A stretch of 64,000 nt of DNA from Rhodocyclales bacterium (GCA_016235025.1 JACRMV010000002.1:124001-188000), one strand, 5' to 3'. Counted from the stretch's first letter, positions 55,244-64,000 are shown. Numbers and translations: made by a program. Notes: a model not told the origin generated them from the letters alone.

Positions 55244-58200
55244 TCAGTAGCGTTCCCGCCGGTAGATGTACGGCGCCTTCGGTGCGCCGAGCTGGATGCG
55301 GGCATTCGGATCCTGCGCCCAGGCCGGGACGCCGCCGCAGGTAGAGGACCAGAAGCCCTGCAGCCATGGCAGGTTTGCCGCTGCGCCGCCGTGGGCGGCA
55401 TTGCACGAGGTATCGGCGCCGGCCGGGTTGAGATTGATGGCCAGGTCAAAGCGTCCGGCGGCAAGGGCCGGGTTGAATATCAGCGTCGCCTGGCCGTTGA
55501 CCAGCGCCAGCGGATTCGGCGTGGCGGCCGCCAGAACGGGCGCGGCGCCGATGACATTGGTCACCGCAATGGCCGTGGTGGAGAGGGCCGTGCAATTGTC
55601 CGCACTGTTGATGCTCCAGCCCGTGCCGGTATAAAACTCGCTGCGCACAGGCACCGGCGTGGGGAGTAGTTCCGAGCCGTAGGTATTCAATAAACGCAGA
55701 CGGCCGGCGCGCAGCATCAGACTGCCTTCCACCAGCGGGCTGCCGCTCGAGGAACTCACGCCATCGCTGTCGGTGGTGCGCACCACCAGCGCCGCCGGTG
55801 CGGTCAGTGGGCTGGCGAAGGCAAAGCTGACGCTGGGGGGCGCCGTGAGATTCGCCACGCCAGCGGCAAAGGTGCTGGCGGCGACCGGGTTGGGGGTGAA
55901 TGTGCCAGCAATGGCAATGACTGCGGACAGCGTCGCGGGCTTGGCGTAGGCGATGGCGTAGTTCTGCGTGATGCCGCCGCCGAGATTTTTCGCCGTGAGC
56001 GTCAGGGGAAAAGGCTGGCCTGAATAGGTGAAGCTGCCGCAAGCCGGGAGCACCGCGGTCTCGAAGTGATCCGGGATGAAGCGGCCGAAGGCCACGGCGG
56101 CCTTGTTGCCGATGGCGCAGCCGTATTGCCCGCCCGAAAGCGTGTCCGCGAGGCTCCCTGCGAGGCAGCCACCGGGCTGGTCGACTGCAGTATAAGTATC
56201 GTCCCGGTAGGCGCCCGGAGCGAGATAGAGATAACCCGCTTCGCTGTATCTGGCAATGTTCGATGCCGCCGTATTGACAGTGAGGGTTGCGGGTGAAAGC
56301 GTGCCAACCACGCCGCCGCTTTGCTGCGTGACGGCCTGCAGCGGCGTCTGTGCGGTGAGCCGGGTGGTATCGAGTGTCAGCGTGCCGGTATAGGCATCCG
56401 CCGGGGCGCTGGCTGTCGTTGCGACGAGGGTAAATGTGCTGCCGGCCTTGACGGTGGGGCTGGCGCTGGCGGAAGGCGGCGCGGCATTGGCGCTGGTCGT
56501 GAGTGTCACGGCGCCCGGGCGGATGGCAAAGTTGTCGCTCGAGCAGGCCGCCACGCTAGGGGATTGATTGGCATCCGTCACCCGGCAGCGGAGATTGGGA
56601 TACGCCTTGGCGCTGGTCACGGTCACACTCTTGCGCCCCTGGTCGGCCGGGTTGAAAGTGACAGTTTGCGCTACCGGCGGCGACAACGGTGTGCGGCTGG
56701 GACAGGCGATCGCCCCGGCGCCGTCCACCAGTTCTAGAGTGACATTCTGGCTGCTGACCGAAGCGAAGGTTGTTTCTACCGTGCCATCGGTTCTGAGTGC
56801 CGCAATATCAAAGCGGTAGGGTGCCCCGGCAAGGCCTGTGTTGAGTGTGCCGGTAGCTGCGGGCGCTGCCGTGGCAATACAGTTGAAATTGGCCGGGGGG
56901 GTGACGCCGCCGCAAGGGTGCGTGGTGTTGTGGTCTGCCACCACCTGGGCCAGCGGCAATTCACCGTTGAATACCTTGACTTCATCCACCCGGCTGCGGA
57001 AGCGATAGTTGTTATCGGCTTGCCAGCCACCCACGCGCAAGGTCGGAGCGGCATAGGCCGTACCATTGTTTGGCGTGCTGAGTTTCTGGCTCAGTGCTTG
57101 CGATACGCCATCGATGTAGAGCTTGTTGGCACGGACATTGCCGTTGGTAAACACTGCCGCAACGTGATGCCAGCCACCTGCGAGTCCGGCCGAGTTGATG
57201 CCATAGATATCGCTGTTACCGGTATTAAATCCAAAAAACCCGCTCACCAGCCACAGGTCATGCACGTTCCAGCCGATCGGCATGATGCCGTTGGTGCCAT
57301 CCCAGAACATCCAGAACGTCACTGTCGTTTTATCACCCGGTGTGGTGCTGGCATTGACTGGCAAATCCAGTGCGCCGCCGGCAAAATCGCCATAGCCGCA
57401 GGTACCCGGGCTGCCTACTCGGGCTGGCGATGCGGTGGCCAGCACCGGCAGGGGCGACCCAATCGCCCTGCCGTGACGGTTGTTGCCACTTGCATCCTTC
57501 ACTTCACCTGCTGTGCCATTCCAGGTGGCATCCTCGAATCGATAGGCGGCAAGCAGCGTCGGCGGTACCGGACAGGCATGCACCTGCCCGGCCAGTGCAG
57601 CGACTTCGCTGGCCGTCAGGGCGCCGCTATGCACCGTGATCTCATCCAGGTTCCCTGCGAAGTGGTAGGCGGATTCGGCCGAGGCATTGGTTTCGCCGCC
57701 GATGGAGGCGACGCCATTATCGATCCCCCATCCGGCCGAGGCGACGTTCACCGCAGCGAGTTGCGTGCCGGCTGTGTCATATACATACAGATAGCGACGA
57801 CTGCTGGCGATGTCCGCTACGGCGGCAACAAAGTACCAGGTGTTGTTGTTGATGACCGGCGGTGTATCCAGAATGATGGTTGATGACCCGCGCGCATAGA
57901 AACGCAAGACACCTCCCCCGCCATCCCCAAGCGAGAGCCCGTAGCCGCCAGTATTGCTTTCGTCATCGATCAGCACCCGCTGCCCGGACCTCGTCCGGTC
58001 GGTGGTACGTATCCAGCCGGTGATGGAAAAACTCGTGGTCATGTTCGGCAGCCCGGGCAGGGCCACATAATCATTGTTGCCGTCGAAATTGCCATAGGCG
58101 CAGGTGCCGGGCGACCCGGCCCGCGCCGGGGAGGCCAGACTGGTGTTCGCTCCATTGACCGCTGTGCCGGCCATACTGCCGATGTTGTCCGTCACCTCGC

Positions 58201-59047
58201 TGGCAAGCCCCGTCCAGGCCGATTCATCCATCGACCAGCGCGCCATCGGCTGCGCCACGCAGGTATGAGTCGCAGCGTACAAAGTGCTCACCTCGGCACC
58301 CGTCAGGGCGCCATCAAACACTTTCAGGTCGTCGATCCGGCCAGAAAAACGATAGCCGGTGTCGCTCTGCCAGCCGCCAACCTGCAAGGTAGTCGTCACG
58401 ACAGCATTGGCATTGTTGGGCACGCTTAACCGCTGGCTCAGTGCCTGGGCGACGCCATCGATATACAGCGCATTGGCCGCCACGTTGCCATTGGTGAAAA
58501 CGGCCACAACATGGTGCCAGCCATTCGCCAGCCCGGCCGAGCTAATGCCATAAACATCACTATTGCCTGTGTTGAAGCCGAGAAAACCACCTGTCAGCCA
58601 CAAATCATGGCGCAACCAACCAACCGGCATGATGCCGTTGGTGCCATCCCAGTACATCCAGAAAGCCACGCTGGTCTTGGCCCCGGGACTGGTGTTGACC
58701 GGCAGGCCCGGAACACGGATCGCCCCGCCATTATTTGCTGAACCTGGCAGGCTGGCATACCCGCAAGTCCCCGGATTGCCGCTGCGTGCCGGGGTGACCA
58801 AGGCGGGCGTTGGCAGCGGGCTGCCGATGGCTTGGCCGTGCCTGTTGTTGCCGCTGGCGTCTTTGACTTCCGACGGAGCGCCATTCCAGACCCCATCTTC
58901 AAACCGGTATTCCCCCAGCAGGGTAGCTGCGAAGCTGGCACTGCTTAAGCACAACAGCAGCCACAGCATCGCCAGGCTTACCCCGCGCCCGACGCGAGGC
59001 CAAAAACTCGGCGATGGTGCGGCGCGGGATTCATCGTGCAGGTTCAT
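55244..59047 (-). CDS. mshQ: MshQ-like LamG/DUF6701 adhesin of the MSHA pilus
   Basis: A 1267-residue exported protein. The start MNLHDESRAAPSPSFW overlaps the mshP stop as ATGA. The signal (MLWLLLCLSSASFA|A) is followed by three LamG/concanavalin-like domains: residues about 42-263, 264-490 and 491-711. Domains 1 and 3 are nearly alike (WMYWDGTNGIMPVGW/WMFWDGTNGIMPIGW). The rest is the DUF6701 region of MshQ proteins (PGAVTLTTSANAAPP, SCG..ILTA). The pilus-associated surface role is inferred. A repeat copy lies at the N-terminus (RAAPSPSFW). Confidence 0.85.
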   Translation of the reverse strand: MNLHDESRAAPSPSFWPRVGRGVSLAMLWLLLCLSSASFAATLLGEYRFEDGVWNGAPSEVKDASGNNRHGQAIGSPLPTPALVTPARSGNPGTCGYASLPGSANNGGAIRVPGLPVNTSPGAKTSVAFWMYWDGTNGIMPVGWLRHDLWLTGGFLGFNTGNSDVYGISSAGLANGWHHVVAVFTNGNVAANALYIDGVAQALSQRLSVPNNANAVVTTTLQVGGWQSDTGYRFSGRIDDLKVFDGALTGAEVSTLYAATHTCVAQPMARWSMDESAWTGLASEVTDNIGSMAGTAVNGANTSLASPARAGSPGTCAYGNFDGNNDYVALPGLPNMTTSFSITGWIRTTDRTRSGQRVLIDDESNTGGYGLSLGDGGGGVLRFYARGSSTIILDTPPVINNNTWYFVAAVADIASSRRYLYVYDTAGTQLAAVNVASAGWGIDNGVASIGGETNASAESAYHFAGNLDEITVHSGALTASEVAALAGQVHACPVPPTLLAAYRFEDATWNGTAGEVKDASGNNRHGRAIGSPLPVLATASPARVGSPGTCGYGDFAGGALDLPVNASTTPGDKTTVTFWMFWDGTNGIMPIGWNVHDLWLVSGFFGFNTGNSDIYGINSAGLAGGWHHVAAVFTNGNVRANKLYIDGVSQALSQKLSTPNNGTAYAAPTLRVGGWQADNNYRFRSRVDEVKVFNGELPLAQVVADHNTTHPCGGVTPPANFNCIATAAPAATGTLNTGLAGAPYRFDIAALRTDGTVETTFASVSSQNVTLELVDGAGAIACPSRTPLSPPVAQTVTFNPADQGRKSVTVTSAKAYPNLRCRVTDANQSPSVAACSSDNFAIRPGAVTLTTSANAAPPSASASPTVKAGSTFTLVATTASAPADAYTGTLTLDTTRLTAQTPLQAVTQQSGGVVGTLSPATLTVNTAASNIARYSEAGYLYLAPGAYRDDTYTAVDQPGGCLAGSLADTLSGGQYGCAIGNKAAVAFGRFIPDHFETAVLPACGSFTYSGQPFPLTLTAKNLGGGITQNYAIAYAKPATLSAVIAIAGTFTPNPVAASTFAAGVANLTAPPSVSFAFASPLTAPAALVVRTTDSDGVSSSSGSPLVEGSLMLRAGRLRLLNTYGSELLPTPVPVRSEFYTGTGWSINSADNCTALSTTAIAVTNVIGAAPVLAAATPNPLALVNGQATLIFNPALAAGRFDLAINLNPAGADTSCNAAHGGAAANLPWLQGFWSSTCGGVPAWAQDPNARIQLGAPKAPYIYRRERY
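56912..57570 (-). repeat. LamG-like duplication, domain 3 of mshQ
   Basis: Encodes YRFEDATWNGTAGEVKDASG through NTTHPC. Nearly repeats domain 1 (58255-58925), including GNNRHG-AIGSPLP, GFNTGNSDIYGINSAG and FTNGNVRANKLYIDGV. Confidence 0.8.
58255..58925 (-). repeat. LamG-like duplication, domain 1 of mshQ
   Basis: Encodes YRFEDGVWNGAPSEVKDASG through THTCVA. Partner of domain 3; the middle domain is more diverged. Confidence 0.8.
59002..59026 (+). repeat. Dispersed repeat copy at mshQ N-terminus
   Basis: AAAAACTCGGCGATGGTGCG followed by GCGCG, forward. Read antisense as RAAPSPSFW. Confidence 0.65.
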
Positions 59048-59535
59048 AGCGTCACCTCGATGCGGCGTTCGATGTAGTCGAAGCCTGCCGCCGGCGCGGC
59101 GTTCGGACAAGCGCCGGCGGCAGGCTGGTTGCAGGCGGTGGAGACGACGCGGAAGACCGTCGGGCCGTTGTTGGCGTCGATCGTTGCGGTGCAGGTGACG
59201 GTGACGGTGAAGGCCGCCAGCGTCGGTGCGGCCGGGACGAACGAGGCTGGCGAAGCGGGACAGGCGCGTGTGTTGGGGTTGGCGCTGCCGACGGCAGCGG
59301 CCGGTGTGCCATAGCTGAAATTGTAGGCCGGGGTGGCTTCGATCTGATACATGCCCCATTCGGCGCCTGCTCTTGCCGCCTGGTAGGCGCGCACGCCCTG
59401 GATGTCGAGTGCGGCGCCAATGTGCTGGCTGGTCGAGATGCTGACGATGAATGCGGCAAGCGCGGCCAGCACGACGAGGATAAAAATCGCGGTGACGATG
59501 GCGAAGCCCTGCATGCGTCTGGCGGTAAGGTTCAT
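59044..59535 (-). CDS. mshP: MSHA minor pilin MshP-like
   Basis: A 163-residue protein. N-terminal MQGFAIVTAIFILVVLAALA is a type IV pilin-like helix without a strong cleavage site, as in MshP/PilX-like proteins. The C-terminus has a Cys pair (TACNQPAAGACPN). Its start overlaps the mshO stop as ATGA. Confidence 0.82.
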   Translation of the reverse strand: MNLTARRMQGFAIVTAIFILVVLAALAAFIVSISTSQHIGAALDIQGVRAYQAARAGAEWGMYQIEATPAYNFSYGTPAAAVGSANPNTRACPASPASFVPAAPTLAAFTVTVTCTATIDANNGPTVFRVVSTACNQPAAGACPNAAPAAGFDYIERRIEVTL

Positions 59536-60386
59536 GGCGTGTTGTCGATGCGGATTTGCTGGGCGAGGCTGATACGCTCATTGCCCTGGGCGAGTGTCAG
59601 GTTGATCAGCAGCAGGCCGTTGCGTCCCGTGGCGTTGGGGGCATATTCGAGGGTGCAGGTGACGTTCGCAGCCAGTGTCGCGGTCGTGCCACCGGCCGGC
59701 GGCGTGGCCTGCGCGGCGTTGAAGCCATAGTTCCATTGCCGTGTCAGGTTGCCGGGCGCGGCGATGGGGCAGGCGTAGGTGACGGCGCGGGTTGCACCGG
59801 GGATGACCTGGAAGCGCGCATCGGGCGAGGGCAGGGGCGGGGCTTGCAGGGCGAAAGGATTGGCTGCGAGGGTGACTACGTTGCCGGCAACATTCTGCAC
59901 CAGGGCGCGGTTGCCGCCGGTGTAGGCATCGGCCGGCGCGTTGCCGGGGCCGAGGTTGTAGCTGACGATGAAGTCGCCTGGAGTCATGGCGGGGTTGGCC
60001 GGCATCGGGCCGAGCACGTCGAAGCTGGTGTCGGCGGCGTTGGTGTAGCTGAGGAAATCGCCGCCGGTCGAGCCATCGGCAATGTCGCGGTAGCGTCCGC
60101 CATTCGTCGTCAGGATGAACTCGATGTAATTCATGCCGCCGCTGCTGGCGACGCGCAGGCTGTTGGGCAGTGCCAGGCGCAGGTCGCGGGTGATGCGGCG
60201 CAGGGCGACATCGGCCTGGTCGGTGAGCTCGGCACGCCGCACGGAATCGAAATAGCCCTGTACCGGCTTGTTGATGAAGACGGCGACGATGGCGCCGAGG
60301 ATGCCGGTGATGGTGATGGCGACGATGGCTTCGATCAGCGTGAAGCCGGCGGCGCGGCATGGCAAGGAGGTGCGTGGAGGCATCAT
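59532..60386 (-). CDS. mshO: MSHA minor pilin MshO
   Basis: A 284-residue protein. Leader RAAG|FTLIEAIVAITITGILGAIV, then a long beta-rich domain that fits MshO/PilW-like minor pilins (VFINKPVQGYFDSVRRAELT, the MshO mark). Overlaps the mshD stop as ATGA. Confidence 0.85.
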   Translation of the reverse strand: MMPPRTSLPCRAAGFTLIEAIVAITITGILGAIVAVFINKPVQGYFDSVRRAELTDQADVALRRITRDLRLALPNSLRVASSGGMNYIEFILTTNGGRYRDIADGSTGGDFLSYTNAADTSFDVLGPMPANPAMTPGDFIVSYNLGPGNAPADAYTGGNRALVQNVAGNVVTLAANPFALQAPPLPSPDARFQVIPGATRAVTYACPIAAPGNLTRQWNYGFNAAQATPPAGGTTATLAANVTCTLEYAPNATGRNGLLLINLTLAQGNERISLAQQIRIDNTP

Positions 60387-60931
60387 GGCAATACGTTCGG
60401 CGCGTAGCGCGTGCGATAGCCTTCGACGATCAGGTTTTCGCCGCCGAAGCTGACCGTCACGGTGATGAGCAAGGACGCAGCGGCGGGCACGGCTGCTGCG
60501 CCGGGGCCGAGCGCATTTTGTGCGACGCTGATGGCGGCTGTATATCCCGGCGGGATGGCGGTGCCGGTTATGCCGGTAGTGATGCCGGCGAGGCCGTTGT
60601 AGTCGTTAACATTGTCGAAAGGCGTCACGGCACTGCCGCGCGATTCGCCACCTTCCGCCCCCAGGGCTTCCGGTGTGGCGCAGCCAGCGGCACTGGTCGC
60701 TGTGGCGGCGGCCGGGTCGTCCGGGTCGCACCAGGTGAAGGGGTGCGCAGCGACCTCATCCATCAGCCCCTCGGCAATCGCCAGCATCTGCTTGCGAATC
60801 ATCGGGTCGGCGCTGCGGCTGGTGGTCAGGTTCAGCACCGAAAGCACACCCGCCAGCGCGACGCTGACGATGACGATGAAGACGATCAGCTCGATCAGGG
60901 ACAGGCCGCGATGGGTGCGCTCAAAAGACAT
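60383..60931 (-). CDS. mshD: MSHA minor pilin MshD
   Basis: A 182-residue protein. Leader RTHRG|LSLIELIVFIVIVSVALAGV, followed by LMDEVAAHPFTWCDPDD and a GYTAAISV C-domain, as in MshD. It overlaps mshC by 11 bp. Confidence 0.85.
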   Translation of the reverse strand: MSFERTHRGLSLIELIVFIVIVSVALAGVLSVLNLTTSRSADPMIRKQMLAIAEGLMDEVAAHPFTWCDPDDPAAATATSAAGCATPEALGAEGGESRGSAVTPFDNVNDYNGLAGITTGITGTAIPPGYTAAISVAQNALGPGAAAVPAAASLLITVTVSFGGENLIVEGYRTRYAPNVLP

Positions 60932-61418
60932 AGCCGGTTTCCGCCGTGACGTTGACCGTGTAGGTGATGGTCCCGCCCGTTACCGTGTAGGCCGCAGCGG
61001 CCGAGGGACGGCCGAGCGCATCGAAGCTGAGTGCCGCCGGGCCGCCCAGCGCCACGCCATTGGGCGCGCAGACGGCATTGGTCGGGCCGCCGCAGGCGGC
61101 GTCGCTTGTCGGCAGCGGCAGCGGGCGCGGGCAGGCGCCGGCGCCCGCGGTTTCGGGGGTGATGTTGTCGATGGTCAGCGTCAGATTGTTGCCAGCCAGC
61201 GTGACGCAGGCGATTCGCCGTTGCGCCACCGCCGACTTTCTGGCGAATTCAAGGGTGGCCCGGGTCTTGTCGCGAAAGCCGACTTCGTCGAAGCCGGAAA
61301 AACTGAACCGCGGCAGGGCGACCGTGGCGAGGATGCCCATCAGCACCATCACCATGATCAGTTCGACCAAGGTGAAGCCGGTCTGGGGGGCGGAACAGAA
61401 ATGGGATGGCGACGGCAT
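60921..61418 (-). CDS. mshC: MSHA minor pilin MshC
   Basis: A 165-residue protein. Leader PQTG|FTLVELIMVMVLMGILATV with the GspH-like domain FRDKTRATLEFARKSAVAQR. The MshC and GspH families are close; mshC is preferred by gene order. First gene of the mshCDOPQ cluster; upstream promoter not identified. Confidence 0.85.
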   Translation of the reverse strand: MPSPSHFCSAPQTGFTLVELIMVMVLMGILATVALPRFSFSGFDEVGFRDKTRATLEFARKSAVAQRRIACVTLAGNNLTLTIDNITPETAGAGACPRPLPLPTSDAACGGPTNAVCAPNGVALGGPAALSFDALGRPSAAAAYTVTGGTITYTVNVTAETGYVF

Positions 61419-61462
61419 GGCGCGAGTCTAGCAACCGGCAGGTGTGCGGGCAAGACTTCGCA

Positions 61463-61492
61463 TTGCCATTCGTCGGCGGCGAACGGTATAAT
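61463..61492 (+). promoter_or_regulatory. Probable promoter of tRNA-Thr
   Basis: TTGCCA (61463-61468) and TATAAT (61487-61492) are 18 bp apart, 10 nt before the tRNA. Confidence 0.6.
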
Positions 61493-61502
61493 CCGCGCCC
61501 TT

Positions 61503-61578
<76 letters not shown>

Positions 61579-61585
61579 AAAGCGC

Positions 61586-61626
61586 AAGGCCCGCCTCCGA
61601 GTTTTCGGCTGGGCGGGCCTTGTTTC
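61586..61626 (+). terminator. Terminator after tRNA-Thr
   Basis: A perfect 10-bp stem, AAGGCCCGCC and GGCGGGCCTT, with a 16-nt loop and TGTTTCTTGG tail. Confidence 0.75.
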
Positions 61627-64000
61627 TTGGGAGCCATTCTGGAACAAAATTCCGCTTCCTGCTACCACTGCGGCCTGCCGATTCCCGCGGGCGTGGAGAT
61701 CAATGTCGTTATCGATACCGCGCCGCGTGCGATGTGCTGCACCGGTTGCCAGGCGGTGGCCGAGGCTATTGTCGCCAGCGGCCTGACGGAGTATTACCGG
61801 CATCGCGATGCCTTGCCGGAAAGCCCGCGCGAGGCGCTGCCTACGGCCTTGCGGGAGCTTGGTCTGTTTGATCATCCCGATGTGCAAAAAAGCTTTGTCC
61901 GCGCGGCGGGCGAGCATGAACGCGAAGCGGCACTGATCCTCGAAGGCATCACCTGCACCGCCTGCGTCTGGCTCAATGAGGCGCACTTGCGACGCCAGCC
62001 GGGCGTGACGGCGGTCGATATCAACTACGCCACGCGCCGTGCGCGGGTGCGCTGGGACGCCCGGGTGACGAAACTCTCGGCGCTGCTCGAAGCCGTTGCC
62101 GCGATTGGCTACCGGGCGCATCCCTATGATGCCGCGCGTGCCGAGGAACTGGCGCAGAAGGAACGCAAGACAGGGCTGTGGCGGCTGTTTGTGGCCGGCT
62201 TCGGCATGATGCAGGTGATGATGTATGCCGTTCCGGTGTATCTCGCCCAGACCGACAGCGGCAGTGACATGACGCCCGACATCGAGCTGTTGATGCGCTG
62301 GGCCAGCCTGATTCTTACCCTGCCGGTGGTGCTGTATTCGGCGGCGCCGTTCTTCGTCAACGCCTGGCGCGATCTGAAGTTGCGGCGGCTGGGAATGGAC
62401 GTGCCAGTGGCGCTGGGCGTCGGCAGCGCATTTGCCGCCAGCCTGTGGGCAACGTTGAGCGGCGCCGGCGAGGTCTATTTCGATTCGGTGACGATGTTCG
62501 TTTTCTTTCTGCTCGGTGGCCGTTATCTGGAGATGATGGCGCGGCAGAAGGCGGTGCGCAGCGTCGAGACCCTGGCCCGGGCGCTGCCGGCTCTGGCAGC
62601 ACGTTTTCTGAACTGGCCGGGGGTGGCGTGCGAGCGGGTGGCGGTGGCGGAATTGAAGCCTGGCGATGTGGTGCAGATCGCTCCCGGCGAGACGGTGCCG
62701 GCGGATGGCGAGGTGCTTGCCGGCGTCAGCATGGCGGACGAGTCGTTGTTAACGGGCGAAAGCCGGCCGCTGCCGAAGACGGTCGGCGCTGCGCTGATCG
62801 GCGGCAGCGTGAATGTGACGAGTCCGCTGGCGATGCGCGTGCTGCGCGTCGGCGAGGCGACGCGGCTGGCCGCCATCACCCGCCTGATGGAACGGGCGGC
62901 GGCAGAAAAGCCGCATCTGGTGCATCTGGCCGATCGCGTTGCCGGGCGCTTCATCGTAGCGGTTTTGTTGCTGGCGGTGGCGACGGCGCTGGTCTGGTGG
63001 CAGCTTGATCCGGCGCGGGCGCTGTGGGTCTTCGTCGCGGTGCTGGTGGTGAGTTGCCCCTGCGCACTTTCGCTGGCAACGCCGGTGGCGCTGACTGTGG
63101 CTACCGGAGCCCTGGCCCGGCGCGGGGTGCTGGTCACACGCGGCCACGCCATCGAGGCGCTGGCGCGTGCGGATCACTTCATCTTTGACAAAACCGGGAC
63201 GCTGACGCTGGGGCAGCTTGCCCTGGTTGAAACGATAACGCTGCGCGATACGCCGGAGGCGGCGCTGGCACTGGCGTCCGTGCTCGAACAAGGCTCGGAG
63301 CATCCGCTCGGGCGAGCCTTGCGTGAGGCAGCATCGGCGCAGGGAGCCGGCCACAGGCTGGCCGCCGAGGTGCGTGCGGTGACGGGTGCTGGTGTGCTGG
63401 GTCTGGTCGATGGTGTCGAATGGCGCCTGGGCCGTCCCGACTTCGTCGCGGCGCTGCATGGCGAGCCGATGCCGGATGAGATTGCGGAAAAAGTCGGCGC
63501 TGGTGATACGGTGATTGCGCTGGGCTCAGCTGCCGGTTGGCAGGCACTTTTCCGATTTACCGACGGCATGCGTCCCGAGGCGGCAGCAGCGATGGCTGCG
63601 TTGCGGCACGCCAGAGTAAAACTCTCGATTTTTAGCGGCGATGCGCCTGCTGCGGTGCGACGTGTCGGCGATGTGCTGGCCATTGCCGATGCGCGTGGCG
63701 GCATGACACCCGAGGACAAGCATGCGGCGCTGGTAGGATTGCAGGAAGCCGGTGGCGTTGTGGCGATGGTGGGTGATGGGGTCAACGACGCGCCGGTACT
63801 GGCTCAGGCGCAGGTGTCCATTGCCATGGGCGGTGGCGCCGATCTGGCGCGAGCGCAGGCCGATATCGTGTTGCTGGGCAATGATCTGGCGGCGCTGCAT
63901 GCCGGATTGCTGCTGGCGCGGCGCACCGTGCGCATTGTGCGGCAGAATCTGGCTTGGGCTTTTGCCTACAATCTGCTTGCCATTCCGCTTGCCATGACCG
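61627..64000 (+). CDS. CcoI/FixI-like copper P1B-type ATPase, cut by window end
   Basis: The frame runs open to the window end, so the C-terminus is missing. The start is uncertain: no ATG precedes the first conserved residues, so TTG at 61627 is used. N-terminal metal-binding domain: CYHCGLPIPAG and MCCTGCQAVAEA; HMA domain GITCTACVWLNEAH. Then membrane helices, LTGESRPLP (actuator), the CPC motif SCPCALSLATPVALT, DKTGTLTLG (phosphorylation), SEHPLGRAL, and GDGVNDAPVLAQAQ. CcoI loads copper into cbb3 oxidase; this is inferred from the N-terminal domain. A repeat copy gives EKVGAGDTVIALG in the nucleotide domain. Confidence 0.85.
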   Translation, partial: MGAILEQNSASCYHCGLPIPAGVEINVVIDTAPRAMCCTGCQAVAEAIVASGLTEYYRHRDALPESPREALPTALRELGLFDHPDVQKSFVRAAGEHEREAALILEGITCTACVWLNEAHLRRQPGVTAVDINYATRRARVRWDARVTKLSALLEAVAAIGYRAHPYDAARAEELAQKERKTGLWRLFVAGFGMMQVMMYAVPVYLAQTDSGSDMTPDIELLMRWASLILTLPVVLYSAAPFFVNAWRDLKLRRLGMDVPVALGVGSAFAASLWATLSGAGEVYFDSVTMFVFFLLGGRYLEMMARQKAVRSVETLARALPALAARFLNWPGVACERVAVAELKPGDVVQIAPGETVPADGEVLAGVSMADESLLTGESRPLPKTVGAALIGGSVNVTSPLAMRVLRVGEATRLAAITRLMERAAAEKPHLVHLADRVAGRFIVAVLLLAVATALVWWQLDPARALWVFVAVLVVSCPCALSLATPVALTVATGALARRGVLVTRGHAIEALARADHFIFDKTGTLTLGQLALVETITLRDTPEAALALASVLEQGSEHPLGRALREAASAQGAGHRLAAEVRAVTGAGVLGLVDGVEWRLGRPDFVAALHGEPMPDEIAEKVGAGDTVIALGSAAGWQALFRFTDGMRPEAAAAMAALRHARVKLSIFSGDAPAAVRRVGDVLAIADARGGMTPEDKHAALVGLQEAGGVVAMVGDGVNDAPVLAQAQVSIAMGGGADLARAQADIVLLGNDLAALHAGLLLARRTVRIVRQNLAWAFAYNLLAIPLAMT
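63488..63512 (+). repeat. Dispersed repeat copy in the copper ATPase
   Basis: GAAAAAGTCGGCGCTGGTGA followed by TACGG, forward. Read as EKVGAGDTV. Confidence 0.8.

Noticed and set aside
61205..61235. GCCACCGCCGACTTT in mshC
   Set aside because: The matching protein stretch RKSAVAQRRI is the usual GspH-type sequence.

Overview
The window looks like a chromosomal segment of a high-GC betaproteobacterium, probably of the Rhodocyclales type. The evidence is the core gene content, an SAH riboswitch in front of ahcY, a NAD-linked molybdenum/tungsten formate dehydrogenase, type IV pilus and MSHA-type minor pilin genes, and LPS genes. Placement is by gene content and protein style, not by a search. 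Most of the window is ordinary core genome; no phage, plasmid, IS element or CRISPR array is visible.

Layout. 1-3.7 kb: end of a HerA-like ATPase, a membrane M50-like protein, then metF and ahcY on the minus strand under an SAH riboswitch. 3.9 kb: initiator tRNA. 4.1-9.5 kb: minus-strand operon fdsB-fdsA-arfB-VF530-small ORF, coupled by ATGA overlaps. 9.5-15 kb: osmC, tRNA-Ile(CAT), and the macromolecular synthesis operon rpsU-yqeY-dnaG-rpoD. 15-27 kb: tsaD, plsY, folB, xerD, ogt, a chalcone-isomerase-like gene, a DUF4139 gene, a membrane protein, proA, holA, lptE, leuS. 27-41 kb: uvrD, phosphomannomutase, an NTF2-like gene, waaF, a Zn-finger gene, ilvE, a Nudix gene, mnmA, hup, queG, tsaE, amiC, a retropepsin-like gene. 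41.2-46.8 kb: plus-strand operon ribF-ileS-lspA-fkpB-ispH, in which ribF is broken. 46.8-61.4 kb: minus-strand minor-pilin block mshCDOPQ, then pilE-fimT-pilV-pilW-pilX-pilY1 and a TonB-like gene. 61.5 kb: tRNA-Thr(CGT), then a CcoI-like copper ATPase cut by the window end.

The most unusual signal is a short dispersed repeat, core AAAAGTCGGCGCTGGCG followed by (A/C)TACGGCG, found more than 20 times in both orientations. A few copies are intergenic, one as an inverted pair. Most lie inside core genes, in frame and without stops: herA-like, fdsA (twice), tsaD, plsY, ogt, the chalcone isomerase-like gene, leuS, uvrD, pgm, waaF, queG, amiC, ileS, mshQ and the copper ATPase. Different hosts read it in different frames (KVGAGDT, SPAPTF, IASAEF, RQRRLL), so the conserved unit is DNA, not a peptide. 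A longer relative encodes [14 protein letters not shown] segments in ileS and ispH and a related segment in fdsB. A second unit is shared by fdsB and ogt. ileS also carries an insert with two perfect palindromes. Together they look like REP-like or RPE-like elements that can land in essential genes.

The second striking point is ribF: about 65 codons around the flavokinase GFPTAN region are missing and the reading frame shifts, in a gene normally essential.
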